Shown piece by piece: positions 24,854-33,836 of a stretch of 47,348 bases of DNA; the stretch's first letter is position 1, and each line of letters begins with the position of its first letter. Under the pieces are notes generated by a model. The model made no database searches, had not been told where the DNA came from, and saw only the letters and a list, made by a program, of their open reading frames with translations. Position numbers and translations under genes: made by a program. The DNA lies in NCBI GenBank assembly GCA_023653115.1, contig JAMNXO010000015.1:1-47348 (forward strand), given 5' to 3'. This stretch comes from Erythrobacter sp. (GTDB taxonomy: Bacteria; Pseudomonadota; Alphaproteobacteria; Sphingomonadales; Sphingomonadaceae).

Positions 24854-25905
24854 CCGATGACGTTCTTATCCGCACCAATGGCCCGATAGGCCATATCAGC
24901 CTGAACCGGCCCAAGGCGCTCCACGCGCTGACGCTGGAAATGTGCCACGCGATGAGCGCAGCGCTCACAGAGTGGGCGGCGGACGATAGCATCAAGGCGG
25001 TAATCCTCGATCACCACGAAGGCCGCGGGTTCTGCGCGGGCGGCGATATCGCCTTCCTGCGCGATTCGGCGCTCAATGATGGCGGCGTGTTGGGGCGCAG
25101 GTTCTTCCACGACGAATACCAATTGAACCACCAGATGTTCACCTATGCCAAGCCGATTGTCGCCTTCATGGACGGCATCACCATGGGCGGCGGCGTGGGC
25201 ATCTCGCAGCCGGCCAAGTTCCGCGTGGCGACCGAGAACACCCGCTTTGCCATGCCCGAAACCGGGATCGGACTGTTCCCTGACGTGGGCGGCGGTTGGT
25301 ATCTTTCGCGCCTCGGGCGGCGCCTGGGCCAGTTCCTCGCACTCACGGGCGCACGGCTGGACGGGTCGGAATGCCTGTGGACCGGCCTTGCCACGCATTA
25401 TGTGCCGCACGAGATGCTCGAGGATCTGAAGGCACGCATCCACGATCACCCTGATCGGATCGCGGGCATTCTCAGCGAACCGGTCGGCACGCCGCCCAAG
25501 GCGCGGATCGAGGCCAATGCCGACAAGATCGCCAAGCATTTCGCGTCCGACAGCTACGAGGACATTCTCGCCAGTCTCGAGGCTGCGGCCAATGTGGGTG
25601 ACGACTGGGCGATGAAGGAGCGCGACACGCTCGGAACGAAGAGCCCGCAGACCTGCAAGGTCGCGCTGCGCCAGCTGGCGGAAAGCGCTGCGCTCACCGA
25701 TTTTGCCGACAATATGCGCATGGAATATCGCATCGCCAGCCGCGTGCTGACCCGCCCCGACTTTGCCGAAGGCGTGCGCGCGGTGATCACCGACAAGACC
25801 AATGATCCCAAATGGAACCCGGCAACGCCCGAGGACGTGAGCGACGACCTGCTCGACGCGATCTTCGCCCCGCTGCCCGCCGATGAGGAATGGAAGCCGC
25901 TATGA
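24850..25905 (+). CDS. 3-hydroxyisobutyryl-CoA hydrolase
   Basis: A 351-residue member of the enoyl-CoA hydratase superfamily of the HIBYL-CoA hydrolase type. It is longer than a hydratase and has the extra C-terminal helical region. The oxyanion-hole turns are [13 protein letters not shown] and MGGGVGIS; the catalytic acids lie in [21 protein letters not shown]. It releases free 3-hydroxyisobutyrate from its CoA ester in valine degradation. It is translationally coupled on both sides (ATGA overlaps). Confidence 0.93.
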   Translation: MTDDVLIRTNGPIGHISLNRPKALHALTLEMCHAMSAALTEWAADDSIKAVILDHHEGRGFCAGGDIAFLRDSALNDGGVLGRRFFHDEYQLNHQMFTYAKPIVAFMDGITMGGGVGISQPAKFRVATENTRFAMPETGIGLFPDVGGGWYLSRLGRRLGQFLALTGARLDGSECLWTGLATHYVPHEMLEDLKARIHDHPDRIAGILSEPVGTPPKARIEANADKIAKHFASDSYEDILASLEAAANVGDDWAMKERDTLGTKSPQTCKVALRQLAESAALTDFADNMRMEYRIASRVLTRPDFAEGVRAVITDKTNDPKWNPATPEDVSDDLLDAIFAPLPADEEWKPL

Positions 25906-26711
25906 TTGAAGAATCTGGGACCTACGAAACAATCACTGCCGAGGCCGACGCGCGCGGCACCAAGGGCGTCACGCTGCTGACGATCAACCGTCCGCAGGCG
26001 TTGAACGCGCTCAACTCCAAGGTTCTGGAAGAGCTGATCCACGCCTTTGCCGCCTATCAGGCTGATGGCTCGCAGCTCTGCGCGATCCTCACCGGCAGCG
26101 GCGACAAGGCCTTTGCCGCCGGCGCCGACATCAAGGAAATGAGCGACAAGGCGGCCGCGGACTTCTTCCTCGACGATTTCTTCAGCCCGTGGACGGCCGA
26201 GATCGTCAAGAAGACCCGCAAGCCGTGGATCGCAGCCGTTAACGGCTTCGCGCTGGGCGGCGGGTGCGAGCTGGCGATGATGGCTGACTTCATCATCTGC
26301 TCCGACAAAGCGAAGTTCGGCCAGCCTGAAATCAAGCTCGGCGTGGCCCCCGGCATGGGCGGCTCGCAGCGGCTGACCCGCGCCATCGGCAAGTCGAAGT
26401 CGATGGAAATGTGCCTCACCGGCCGGATGATGGATGCGACCGAGGCCGAGCGCAGCAACTTGGTGGCGCGCGTGGTGCCGCATGAGGAGCTGATCGCCGA
26501 AACGCTCAAGACCGCGGCAATCATCGCCGGAATGCCGCCGATGGCGGTGATCGCGAACAAGGAAATGGTGAACTCGGCCTTCGAGATGACGCTCGATCAG
26601 GGACTGATTGTCGAGCGCCGGATCTTCCAAATCCTCACCGCGAGCGAGGATAAGGCCGAGGGTATGGCCGCCTTCATCGAAAAGCGTGAAGGGCAGTGGA
26701 AGGGGCGGTGA
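25902..26711 (+). CDS. Enoyl-CoA hydratase (methacrylyl-CoA hydratase role)
   Basis: A 269-residue crotonase-fold hydratase. First oxyanion-hole segment [12 protein letters not shown], then [16 protein letters not shown] with one catalytic Glu and [10 protein letters not shown] with the second, so both acids needed for hydration are present. In this operon it would hydrate methacrylyl-CoA to 3-hydroxyisobutyryl-CoA, although it may also serve short-chain fatty acid oxidation. The ATG at 25902 overlaps the previous stop. A 144-bp gap with a repeat element follows before mmsB. Confidence 0.92.
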   Translation: MIEESGTYETITAEADARGTKGVTLLTINRPQALNALNSKVLEELIHAFAAYQADGSQLCAILTGSGDKAFAAGADIKEMSDKAAADFFLDDFFSPWTAEIVKKTRKPWIAAVNGFALGGGCELAMMADFIICSDKAKFGQPEIKLGVAPGMGGSQRLTRAIGKSKSMEMCLTGRMMDATEAERSNLVARVVPHEELIAETLKTAAIIAGMPPMAVIANKEMVNSAFEMTLDQGLIVERRIFQILTASEDKAEGMAAFIEKREGQWKGR

Positions 26712-26718
26712 CTTAGTC

Positions 26719-26849
26719 CCCCTCCCGCTTGCCCCCGGCTCGGGGGCCGGGGCGGGTATCGGGGTTAGGGGTGGGAACGTTACCTGCTTTATCAAAACAG
26801 TGTTTCGGGAGGCGGGCCCACCCCCGGCCCCTCCCGCAAGCGGGAGGGG
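26719..26849. repeat. 131-bp terminal-inverted-repeat element (MITE-like)
   Basis: A non-coding element bounded by 13-bp perfect terminal inverted repeats: CCCCTCCCGCTTG at 26719-26731 and CAAGCGGGAGGGG at 26837-26849. It holds further complementary pairs inside (CCCCCG/CGGGGG near the left end, GGGTGGG with CCCACCC across the middle), so it can fold into a long structured RNA. It almost fills the gap between the hydratase and mmsB genes. It has no coding capacity and no clear target-site duplication. It resembles dispersed palindromic intergenic repeats seen in sphingomonad genomes, but copies elsewhere cannot be checked here. Confidence 0.6.
26828..26849 (+). promoter_or_regulatory. Hairpin sequestering the mmsB ribosome binding site
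   Basis: CCCCTCCCGC (26828-26837) and GCGGGAGGGG (26840-26849) form a perfect 10-bp stem with a 2-nt gap (a 9-bp stem with a 4-nt loop in practice). The 3' arm contains the GGGAGGGG that serves as Shine-Dalgarno for the mmsB ATG at 26856. Translation of mmsB should therefore depend on opening this stem. Confidence 0.55.
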
Positions 26850-26855
26850 AGACAT

Positions 26856-27722
26856 ATGAAGATCGCCTTTATCGGCCTTGGCAACATGGGCGGCGGGATG
26901 GCCGCTAACCTTGTGAAGGCAGGCCACGAAGTCCGCGCCTTTGACCTCAGCGAACCGGCGCTCGCCGCCGCGCGCGAGGCGGGCTGCGCCACCTTCGCCA
27001 CTGCCAAGGAAGCCTGCGAGGGCGCCGAGGCGGTTGTCTCGATGCTGCCCAACGGCGCAATCGTCAAAGCCGTCTATTGGGACGACGTGATCGGCCATGC
27101 CCCAGAGGGCGCAATCCTGCTCGATTGCTCCACCATCGACGTCGCCACCGCGCGCGAAGTGATCTCCGTGACCGAACAGCATGGCTACCAGATGGTCGAT
27201 GCGCCGGTTTCGGGCGGCATCGCTGCGGCCAATGGCGGGACGTTGACCTTCATGGTCGGCGGCAGCCAGAGCGCCTTCGATCGCGCCCAGCCGATCCTCG
27301 CCGCGATGGGCAAGGCGGTGATCCATGCAGGCGATGCCGGCACGGGCCAGGCCGCCAAGATCTGCAACAATATGCTGCTGGCGATCCACATGATCGGCAC
27401 CTGCGAGGCCTTTGCCATGGCGCAGAAGCTCGGGCTCGATCCGCAGACCTTCTTCGACATTTCGAGTGTCTCAAGCGGCCAGAACTGGTCGATGACGTCC
27501 TATTGCCCCGTCCCCGGCGTTGGTCCCGTGACCCCTGCTGACAACGACTATCAGGGCGGGTTCGCGGCCGGACTGATGCTCAAGGATCTGCGGTTGGCGA
27601 TGGAAGCGGCCAAGAGCGCCGGCGCGAAGGTCGAATTGGGCGAGCACGCCCGCGCGATTTACGAAAGCTTCGCGGCCGAGAACGCCTCAACCGATTTTTC
27701 CGGCATCATCCGCACGCTTTAG
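26856..27722 (+). CDS. mmsB: 3-hydroxyisobutyrate dehydrogenase
   Basis: A 288-residue beta-hydroxyacid dehydrogenase that oxidises 3-hydroxyisobutyrate to methylmalonate semialdehyde with NAD. It has the N-terminal Rossmann motif GLGNMGGGMAANLVKAGH and the family signature DAPVSGGIAAANGGTLTFMV. The catalytic Lys is in GQAAKICNNM, and the C-terminal helical domain has the KDLRLA motif. It is the last gene of the valine operon; no mmsA follows it here. Its start overlaps a structured repeat element. Confidence 0.95.
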   Translation: MKIAFIGLGNMGGGMAANLVKAGHEVRAFDLSEPALAAAREAGCATFATAKEACEGAEAVVSMLPNGAIVKAVYWDDVIGHAPEGAILLDCSTIDVATAREVISVTEQHGYQMVDAPVSGGIAAANGGTLTFMVGGSQSAFDRAQPILAAMGKAVIHAGDAGTGQAAKICNNMLLAIHMIGTCEAFAMAQKLGLDPQTFFDISSVSSGQNWSMTSYCPVPGVGPVTPADNDYQGGFAAGLMLKDLRLAMEAAKSAGAKVELGEHARAIYESFAAENASTDFSGIIRTL

Positions 27723-28444
27723 GCGGGGCAGCGTTTCGCAGCGGCAGCGGCAAGTTGTCCGGCTGCGGCGGCGTCGCGCGGACGCAGGGCGGCTATGCTC
27801 TGCCCGAGCGCCTCGCAATCGAACTCCGCGCCGCGCTTGATGCTGTCTGCGGTGATTGCAGCGAAGGCGGCCGGCGGCATCACTTGCGGGCCGCGTTGCA
27901 GGAAGCGCTCGTACCAGCGCTCGCCCCCGGCGACGATATCGACCATCGTGCGCTGACCCGGGCCGCCCGGCTCGTCGAGCACGGCCGGGCCGAATTCGGT
28001 CAGCAGCGCATCGGGCGTGTTCTGGCGCAGGAACAGCGCGGCATAACGGCGCGCCGCCTCGGCCTTGTCACCCGCACCGAGCGCCAGCCGCAGCACCGCC
28101 TCTTGCGCGACCGGCTCGCGCCAGCCGCGCTGCCCGGCAATCTGGATCGCGAGCCCTGCTGCTTCGACATTCCCGGCCTTGGCCTGAGCAACCGCCAGCA
28201 GGGTGAGATATTCCGCCGGCACCGGACGGCGCTGCACCAGCAGCCGCGCTTCGGCGACAGCAGCGGCCGGATCATTGCCTTCGGCAGCGCGTGCGGCAAT
28301 CTGGGTCTGGGCGAAGTTGCGCAAGGGGCCGGGCACCGACGGCGCGAGTGCGGGGACGAGTTCGGACTGCTTGTCGATCTGCGGCACCGTGGTGAGAACG
28401 GCGAGCGCGGCAAGCCCCGCAAGCCAGATGATGCGGCCGATCAT
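27719..28444 (-). CDS. TPR-like membrane-anchored protein of unknown function
   Basis: A 241-residue protein with an N-terminal signal-anchor (IIWLAGLAALAVLTTV). It is followed by alpha-helical, alanine-rich repeats resembling tetratricopeptide units (PAEYLTLLAVAQAKAGNVEAA and APVAQEA-like helices). It is likely periplasmic and a protein-interaction module. GGAG is 7 nt before the ATG, and the preceding microprotein stop overlaps its start (ATGA). It lies at the end of the wecC-wecB run, suggesting a role in polysaccharide assembly or regulation, but this is only context. It is not a recognised enzyme. Confidence 0.75.
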   Translation of the reverse strand: MIGRIIWLAGLAALAVLTTVPQIDKQSELVPALAPSVPGPLRNFAQTQIAARAAEGNDPAAAVAEARLLVQRRPVPAEYLTLLAVAQAKAGNVEAAGLAIQIAGQRGWREPVAQEAVLRLALGAGDKAEAARRYAALFLRQNTPDALLTEFGPAVLDEPGGPGQRTMVDIVAGGERWYERFLQRGPQVMPPAAFAAITADSIKRGAEFDCEALGQSIAALRPRDAAAAGQLAAAAAKRCPA

Positions 28445-28578
28445 CGCCGTTGCTCCCGCTGGTCACTGCCGATCCGCACCAGCAACAGCAGCGCAAAGCC
28501 CGCAAAGGCAAGGATGGTCTGGTTGCGTAGCGGATAGTCGGTGATCGATTGCGGCCCGCTCAAGCTCAACTGGATCAT
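28441..28578 (-). CDS. Small membrane protein (45 residues)
   Basis: A 45-residue ORF with an ATG at 28578 preceded by AAGG (4-nt spacing) and a stop TGA that overlaps the next gene's ATG. The product has a short polar N-terminus and one hydrophobic helix, TILAFAGFALLLLVRI. The charged tail GSDQREQRR suggests a C-terminus in the cytoplasm. It fills most of the gap between wecB and the TPR-like gene. Longer in-frame starts at 28599 and 28617 lack a ribosome binding site. An opposite-strand ORF here is less well supported. Short length keeps confidence moderate. Confidence 0.5.
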   Translation of the reverse strand: MIQLSLSGPQSITDYPLRNQTILAFAGFALLLLVRIGSDQREQRR

Positions 28579-28657
28579 TGACCTTGGCGCCAGCACCATC
28601 GTGCTGGCCGCTGGCATCTATTACTGGCGGGTGGTGACCGGCCGGCAGCGATAGCGC

Positions 28658-29806
28658 TCAATGCGCCTGCGCGATCAGCGCGGCGATGCGGCGGCTGGCG
28701 GTGCCATCGCCATAGGGATTATGGGCCTTCGCCATCTGCTCATAGGCTTGCCCGTCATCGAGTAGGCGCGCCGTTTCCCGCAGGATGACAGCAGCATCTG
28801 CACCCACCAGCCGCGCGGTTCCGGCGGCGACCCCTTCGGGCCGTTCGGTGGTATCGCGCATCACCAGCACGGGTTTGCCGAGGCTGGGCGCTTCCTCCTG
28901 GATCCCGCCGGAATCGGTGAGGACAATGTCGCAGGCCGCCATCATCGCCACAAAATCGAGGTAGTCGAGCGGATCAATCAGCGCGATGTTGTCATGGCCC
29001 GCCAAAGCGGGGCGCATGACATCGGCGACATTGGGATTGGGGTGCAGCGGATAGATGATCGCGACATCATTGCGTGCAGCAAGTGTCTGCAAAGCTTGCG
29101 CAATCTGCGCCATGCCCGCGCCGAAATTCTCGCGCCGGTGGGCGGTAACGGCAATGATCCGCTTACCGGCGAACCGCGCTTTCAACGGCGCGATGGCGGG
29201 CGCGAGAGCGGGTTCGGCAGCGACCTTGGCCTGCGCGAACATCAGCGCGTCAATCACGGTGTTGCCGGTCACGTGGATCGCGGTTTCCGCAACGTTTTCA
29301 GCACGCAAGGCCGCCGCGGCGGTCGTGGTGGGAGCGAAATGCAGGTCGGCAATCGCGCCGGTGACCTTGCGGTTCACTTCCTCGGGCCAGGGTGAATAGA
29401 TGTCGCCGCTGCGCAATCCCGCCTCGACATGGCCCACCGGAATCCGCCGGAAATAGCACGCCATGGTTGCCATCATGGTGGTGAGCGTATCGCCGTGGAC
29501 CAGCACGCGATCGGGCTTCAGGGCGTCCAAGGCCTCACCAAAATGCGTAATGAGGCGCGCCGAAAGCGCATCAAGCGACTGACTGGCCTGCATCAGGTCG
29601 AGATCAATGTCGGGTTTGAGGCCGGCCAGCGCGAGCACGGAATCGAGCAATTCGCGGTGTTGGGCTGTCACCACCACTTTGACATCAAATTGCCCGGCTG
29701 CGCGCAGGGCATCGACCACCGGGAACATCTTGATCGCTTCGGGCCGGGTGCCGAAGGTCACGACAATCCGCGGCAATCCGCCCGCTTCGCCCCGCGCGTT
29801 GCTCAC
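28658..29806 (-). CDS. wecB: UDP-N-acetylglucosamine 2-epimerase (non-hydrolysing)
   Basis: A 382-residue epimerase interconverting UDP-GlcNAc and UDP-ManNAc. Characteristic stretches are the N-terminal VVTFGTRPEAIKMFPVV, the VHGDTLTTMMA and GHVEAGLRSGD motifs, and the C-terminal LTDSGGIQEEAPSLGKPVLVMRDTTERPE. The start is GTG at 29806, sharing GTGA with the wecC stop. With WecC it makes UDP-ManNAcA for a surface polysaccharide. Confidence 0.95.
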   Translation of the reverse strand: MSNARGEAGGLPRIVVTFGTRPEAIKMFPVVDALRAAGQFDVKVVVTAQHRELLDSVLALAGLKPDIDLDLMQASQSLDALSARLITHFGEALDALKPDRVLVHGDTLTTMMATMACYFRRIPVGHVEAGLRSGDIYSPWPEEVNRKVTGAIADLHFAPTTTAAAALRAENVAETAIHVTGNTVIDALMFAQAKVAAEPALAPAIAPLKARFAGKRIIAVTAHRRENFGAGMAQIAQALQTLAARNDVAIIYPLHPNPNVADVMRPALAGHDNIALIDPLDYLDFVAMMAACDIVLTDSGGIQEEAPSLGKPVLVMRDTTERPEGVAAGTARLVGADAAVILRETARLLDDGQAYEQMAKAHNPYGDGTASRRIAALIAQAH

Positions 29807-31107
29807 CGCCGCAGCATGCCCCGCGTGTCGAACACAAGCTTGCCCGCCAGATCGGCCGGCGAGAGATGTTTGAACGCGGTGTGATCGACCAGCACCACCA
29901 CAATCTCGGCCTGCCGCAGCGCGGCGTCAAGCGTCACCAGCTCGGCTCCCGATCCCGCGAACGCCTTGGGCAGATCCTCGGCAAAGGGTTCCACCACCAG
30001 AATCCGCTCGCCATGGGTATGGGCCAGCGCCTCGGCAATCTCGAGCGCCGGGCTCTCGCGGAAGTCGTCGATATCGGGCTTGAAGGCCAGTCCTAGCAGC
30101 GCGACCTTGCCGTCGGGCGCGGCATCGAGCAGCGCGCGGATGCGGTTTTCTGTGTGCACCGCCTTGTAATCATTGACCTCGCGTGCGGTGCGCACCAGCC
30201 GTGCGGCATCGGGCGCGCCCGCCACCAGAAACCACGGATCAACCGCGATGCAATGCCCGCCCACGCCGGGGCCGGGCTGGAGGATGTTGACCCGCGGGTG
30301 GCGATTGGCGAGCCGGATCACGTCCCACACATCCACCCCGATCACATCGGCGATCATCGAAAGTTCGTTGGCAAAGGCGATGTTGACGTCGCGGAAGCTG
30401 TTTTCGACCAGCTTGACCGTCTCGGCCACGCGCGCGGTGGTATAGAGGCAATCGCCCTTCACGAAGCTGGTGTAGAGCACCGCTGCGCGTTCGGCGCAGG
30501 CGGGAGTGACCCCGCCGATCACGCGGTCATTGTGGACCAGTTCGTTGACGATCCGCCCCGGCAGCACGCGCTCGGGGCAATAGGCCAGCGCAATGTCAGC
30601 CTCGTCGGTGCCGCCGTCGCGCGGGACCACCAGATCGGGGCGCAATGCGGCGATGATCTGCGCGACCCGTTCGGTCGTGCCGATCGGCGAGGTGCTTTCA
30701 ACGATCACGCAGGCGCCGGGCAGGATCTTGGGTGCAATCGCGCGGGCGGCGGCCTCGACATAGGAGATGTCGGGCGTGTTGTCCGGCCCCAGCGGCGTGG
30801 GGACAGCGATCATGTAGAAGCTGGCGGTGGGCACCTCAGTCGAGGCGACCAGCGTCTGCGCGGTGATGGCGTCATGCACCAGCTTGTCGAGATCGCGTTC
30901 CTCGATGTGCACGCCGCCGGCATTGACGGTTTCGACCACGCGCTCGGACACGTCCACGCCGCACACGCTCCAGCCGTAGCTGGCGAGCAGGGCGGCGGTC
31001 GGCAGGCCGATATAACCAAGCCCGATCACCGCGACCTGATGATCAGGCACGGTCTGGCTCAGGGCCTCGTTGCCGAGCGCCAAGGTGGCATCGAAAGGTG
31101 CGTTCAT
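29803..31107 (-). CDS. wecC: UDP-N-acetyl-D-mannosamine dehydrogenase
   Basis: A 434-residue UDP-glucose/GDP-mannose dehydrogenase-family enzyme of the WecC type. It has the N-terminal NAD motif GLGYIGLPTAALLASYG and the ESTSPIGTT segment. The conserved RDVNIAFANEL helix and the catalytic Cys in GVGGHCIAVDPWF are present, with a C-terminal UDP-binding domain. It oxidises UDP-ManNAc to UDP-ManNAcA in two steps. It is coupled to wecB. The start ATG at 31107 has a weak ribosome binding site. Confidence 0.93.
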   Translation of the reverse strand: MNAPFDATLALGNEALSQTVPDHQVAVIGLGYIGLPTAALLASYGWSVCGVDVSERVVETVNAGGVHIEERDLDKLVHDAITAQTLVASTEVPTASFYMIAVPTPLGPDNTPDISYVEAAARAIAPKILPGACVIVESTSPIGTTERVAQIIAALRPDLVVPRDGGTDEADIALAYCPERVLPGRIVNELVHNDRVIGGVTPACAERAAVLYTSFVKGDCLYTTARVAETVKLVENSFRDVNIAFANELSMIADVIGVDVWDVIRLANRHPRVNILQPGPGVGGHCIAVDPWFLVAGAPDAARLVRTAREVNDYKAVHTENRIRALLDAAPDGKVALLGLAFKPDIDDFRESPALEIAEALAHTHGERILVVEPFAEDLPKAFAGSGAELVTLDAALRQAEIVVVLVDHTAFKHLSPADLAGKLVFDTRGMLRR

Positions 31108-31213
31108 GAAGTGACTGTCCGGCTCATCGCGAACGGAGCAGTGGCCGCAAAGCCCTTAAAATCGCGTTAGGCTTGTCAGGCGATTCAACATAATGCCGGA
31201 CGCGCTGGTCCCG

Positions 31214-32467
31214 TCACTGGTCGGCGAGCGCCTGCCGGTAGGCATCGAGCAGCGGGGTGATCTGGTGCTGCCAGCCCAATTCGTTCTCCACCCGCGCGCG
31301 GCCCAGGGCGCCCATGCGCGCGCGCGCTTCGGGATCATCCACCAGCGCGACGATTTTCTCGGCGAGATCGACCGGATCGTTGGCCCGCGCATAGAGCGAG
31401 GCGCCCTGCGCCGAAAACCGCCCTTCGGTGACGTCGAACTGCACCATCGGCTTGGCGAGGCTCATATATTCCATGATCTTGTTCATGGTCGACTTGTCGT
31501 TCATCGCGTTGACCCGATCGGGATTGACCCCGAGATCCATGGTCGAGAGCACGGCGAACAGATCCTCATCTGGCGCGCGTCGGGCGAAGGTTATGTAGTC
31601 GGCCAGCCTTCGATCGGCGGAAAGCGCCTGCAGTTGCGCCAGCGCCGGGCCGCCGCCGACCAGCACGAACTGGATGTCCTCGCGGCCCATCTGCCGCACG
31701 ATGTGCTCGGCCGCCGCGATCAGAAGATCGATCCCCTCCTGCTCGCCCATCACCCCGACATAGCCGACCATGTGCGCGCGCCCGTTCTTCCAGCGCGGCA
31801 CCGGGGCGACGGGTTTGAGGCGCGAGAGATCCGGGCCGGAACGCACCACGTGGACACGTTCGGGGGGCATCCCGCCGCGTTCGATCGCGATCTGGCGGTA
31901 GGACTGGTTGGTGGCGATCGAGACGTCGGCCGCCTTGAAGTTCAGCTTCTCCGTGAGCCGCAGCAACTGCCACAGCAGCCCGCGCTTGCCGAACTTGGCT
32001 TCGTAAAGCTCGGGATTGATGTCGTGGTGATCGAAGATGTAGCGCACGCCCAGCATCTTGAACGGCAGCGCGACGAGGAAGACGAGATCGGGCGGATTGC
32101 AGCCATGGATCACGTCGATGCGCCGCTGCCGGTGGATGCGCCACGCCAGCACCGTCTCCCACAGCAGCGCCGCGCCATATTCGAGCAGGAAGCTGATCGG
32201 GCTGCTCGCCTCCAGTGGCAGAGGGTGGCGGTGAATGGCGATCCCCTCGATCACCTCGAGGCGGGCCTCATAACCCTTGCCCGTCGGGCAGATGATCGAG
32301 ACTTCGGCGCCGGCCGCCTTCAATGTGCGCGCTTCCTGCCAGACCCGCCGGTCAAACGGCAGCGGCAGGTTCTCGACCACGATCAGCACATGGCGACCCT
32401 TCAGTGGTTCGCCGGGAATGGTGGCCGGAATGCCTTCGTCAGGTGCAAGAGCGGCCGGGGCAGCCAT
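31214..32467 (-). CDS. Glycosyltransferase family 4
   Basis: A 417-residue GT-B glycosyltransferase. An N-terminal Rossmann region begins HVLIVVENLPLPFDRRVWQEA; the family 4 donor domain follows with VGYVGVMGEQEGIDLLI and VLVGGGPALAQLQ. The C-terminal STMNKIMEYMSLAKPMVQFD holds the usual Glu of the E(x7)E motif. It would add a sugar to a lipid-linked or protein acceptor in the cytoplasm; the sugar is unknown. Neighbours making UDP-ManNAcA and a GDP-mannuronate-type sugar suggest an acidic polysaccharide. Confidence 0.9.
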   Translation of the reverse strand: MAAPAALAPDEGIPATIPGEPLKGRHVLIVVENLPLPFDRRVWQEARTLKAAGAEVSIICPTGKGYEARLEVIEGIAIHRHPLPLEASSPISFLLEYGAALLWETVLAWRIHRQRRIDVIHGCNPPDLVFLVALPFKMLGVRYIFDHHDINPELYEAKFGKRGLLWQLLRLTEKLNFKAADVSIATNQSYRQIAIERGGMPPERVHVVRSGPDLSRLKPVAPVPRWKNGRAHMVGYVGVMGEQEGIDLLIAAAEHIVRQMGREDIQFVLVGGGPALAQLQALSADRRLADYITFARRAPDEDLFAVLSTMDLGVNPDRVNAMNDKSTMNKIMEYMSLAKPMVQFDVTEGRFSAQGASLYARANDPVDLAEKIVALVDDPEARARMGALGRARVENELGWQHQITPLLDAYRQALADQ

Positions 32468-32469
32468 GA

Positions 32470-33735
32470 TCAGGCGATGGTGCTGGTGTCGACCAGCCTG
32501 CTGCGGTCGACCGCCAGCGAATCGACCAGCCGGTTGGTGGCGATGATGCGGGCATAGTCGCGGCTCTCGGCCACCTCCTTGCTCACCATCAAATCGTCGA
32601 TGTGCGGCAGTGCGGAATAGGCATAGAACAGGTTCTGGCCAACCAAATCGCCGGGTTTGACCCGCGGATCATAGATGTCGCAGGCGAACCCCGCCTCGAT
32701 CAGTCTGCGCGCCATGTCGACCGCCGGGCTCTCGCGCAGATCGTCGGTTTCCAGTTTGAAGGCCAGCCCGACCAGCAGCACCTTGGCGCCGGGTTCCAGA
32801 TCGCGGGTCGCGTGCTCGAACTGGTGCTGCTTGTGCGCATCGTTCGAGCGCAGCAGGGCATCGAGGAGATGGGTGGCCGTGTCGGTCTCTGCGGCGATGT
32901 GCTGCAGCGCGCGCACGTCCTTGGGCAGGCAGCTGCCGCCGAACGCGCCGCCGAGGCGCGTGTAATAGGCCGACAGATTGAGCTTGGTATCGCTCTTGAA
33001 GATCTCGTGCTCGGTGGCTGCGGAGATGCCGAGGTTCTGGCACACCCGTCCGATCTCGTTGGCGAAGGCGACCTTGGCCGCGTGCCACGCGTTGTCGACG
33101 AATTTGGTGAGCTCGGCCTCGCGGAAGCCGACCTCGAACAGCGGTGCATCGATGCCGGCATTGAGCAGCGCCATGTTGGGCGAGGGCCGGGCGCCTAAGG
33201 TGCCGATCACGATCTTGGGAGGCGTGAAGAAATCCTCGATCGCCAGAGCTTCGCGCATGAATTCGGGGTTATAGACCAGTTCAACCGTGCGGGCGGCATC
33301 AGCGCCAAGCTCGCCTTCGATGATGGGCCAGATGATCTCCTCGCACGAACCGGGCTGCATGGTCGAACGATAGGCCAACGTCAGCGGGGATTTGCGGCCG
33401 GGCCTGAGCGCGGCGGCGATCGACTGCGTTACCTGGATGATATTGCTCATGTTATGCCCGCCATCGGCGCCCGACGGGGTTCCGACACAGACCATGGCAA
33501 CGTCGCAATCGTCCAGCTCGTCGGTCAGGCGCGTGACGGCGCTTATCCGCCCCTCGGCAAATGCGGCTGCGATCAGCGCATCGAGCCCGGTCTCGTAGAC
33601 CGGCGCACGCCCTTCGTTGAGCGCGGCGACCTTGGCTGCGCTTACATCAATGCCGATAATGGTGTGGCCCTGGCTGCCGAGGCATCCCGCGGCCGTCGAG
33701 CCGACATAGCCGAGCCCGAAAATGGCGATTTTCAA
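32470..33735 (-). CDS. GDP-mannose 6-dehydrogenase-like nucleotide sugar dehydrogenase
   Basis: A 421-residue UDP-glucose/GDP-mannose dehydrogenase-superfamily protein, closest to AlgD. N-terminal GLGYVGSTAAGCLGSQGH (NAD binding), the STMQPGSCEEI stretch, the AFANEIGRVC segment and the catalytic Cys in GGSCLPKD are all visible. It would oxidise the C6 of a GDP-mannose-type sugar to the uronic acid. The product name is at family level, since UDP-glucose dehydrogenases share the fold. It ends 2 bp before the glycosyltransferase gene. The 101-bp gap before cysQ has no clear motif. Confidence 0.88.
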   Translation of the reverse strand: MKIAIFGLGYVGSTAAGCLGSQGHTIIGIDVSAAKVAALNEGRAPVYETGLDALIAAAFAEGRISAVTRLTDELDDCDVAMVCVGTPSGADGGHNMSNIIQVTQSIAAALRPGRKSPLTLAYRSTMQPGSCEEIIWPIIEGELGADAARTVELVYNPEFMREALAIEDFFTPPKIVIGTLGARPSPNMALLNAGIDAPLFEVGFREAELTKFVDNAWHAAKVAFANEIGRVCQNLGISAATEHEIFKSDTKLNLSAYYTRLGGAFGGSCLPKDVRALQHIAAETDTATHLLDALLRSNDAHKQHQFEHATRDLEPGAKVLLVGLAFKLETDDLRESPAVDMARRLIEAGFACDIYDPRVKPGDLVGQNLFYAYSALPHIDDLMVSKEVAESRDYARIIATNRLVDSLAVDRSRLVDTSTIA

Positions 33736-33836
33736 ACTACTTCCTCGACGGCTTGCGTCCTGATCTGGGCCGGCGCCTTTGCCAAACTGTTATCTACCGC
33801 ACAATTTCCAATAAGGCACGGCGAACATCCTTTGGG

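Noticed and set aside
25554..27389. A 611-codon antisense frame across the hydratase, the repeat element and mmsB
   Set aside because: It runs across two genes with full catalytic motifs on the plus strand and a non-coding repeat; no protein features are seen.
28541..28654. A 37-residue plus-strand ORF with a hydrophobic C-terminus overlapping the microprotein
   Set aside because: It has only a GTG start without a ribosome binding site and no overlap with a gene; the minus-strand ORF has a Shine-Dalgarno and a coupled stop/start.
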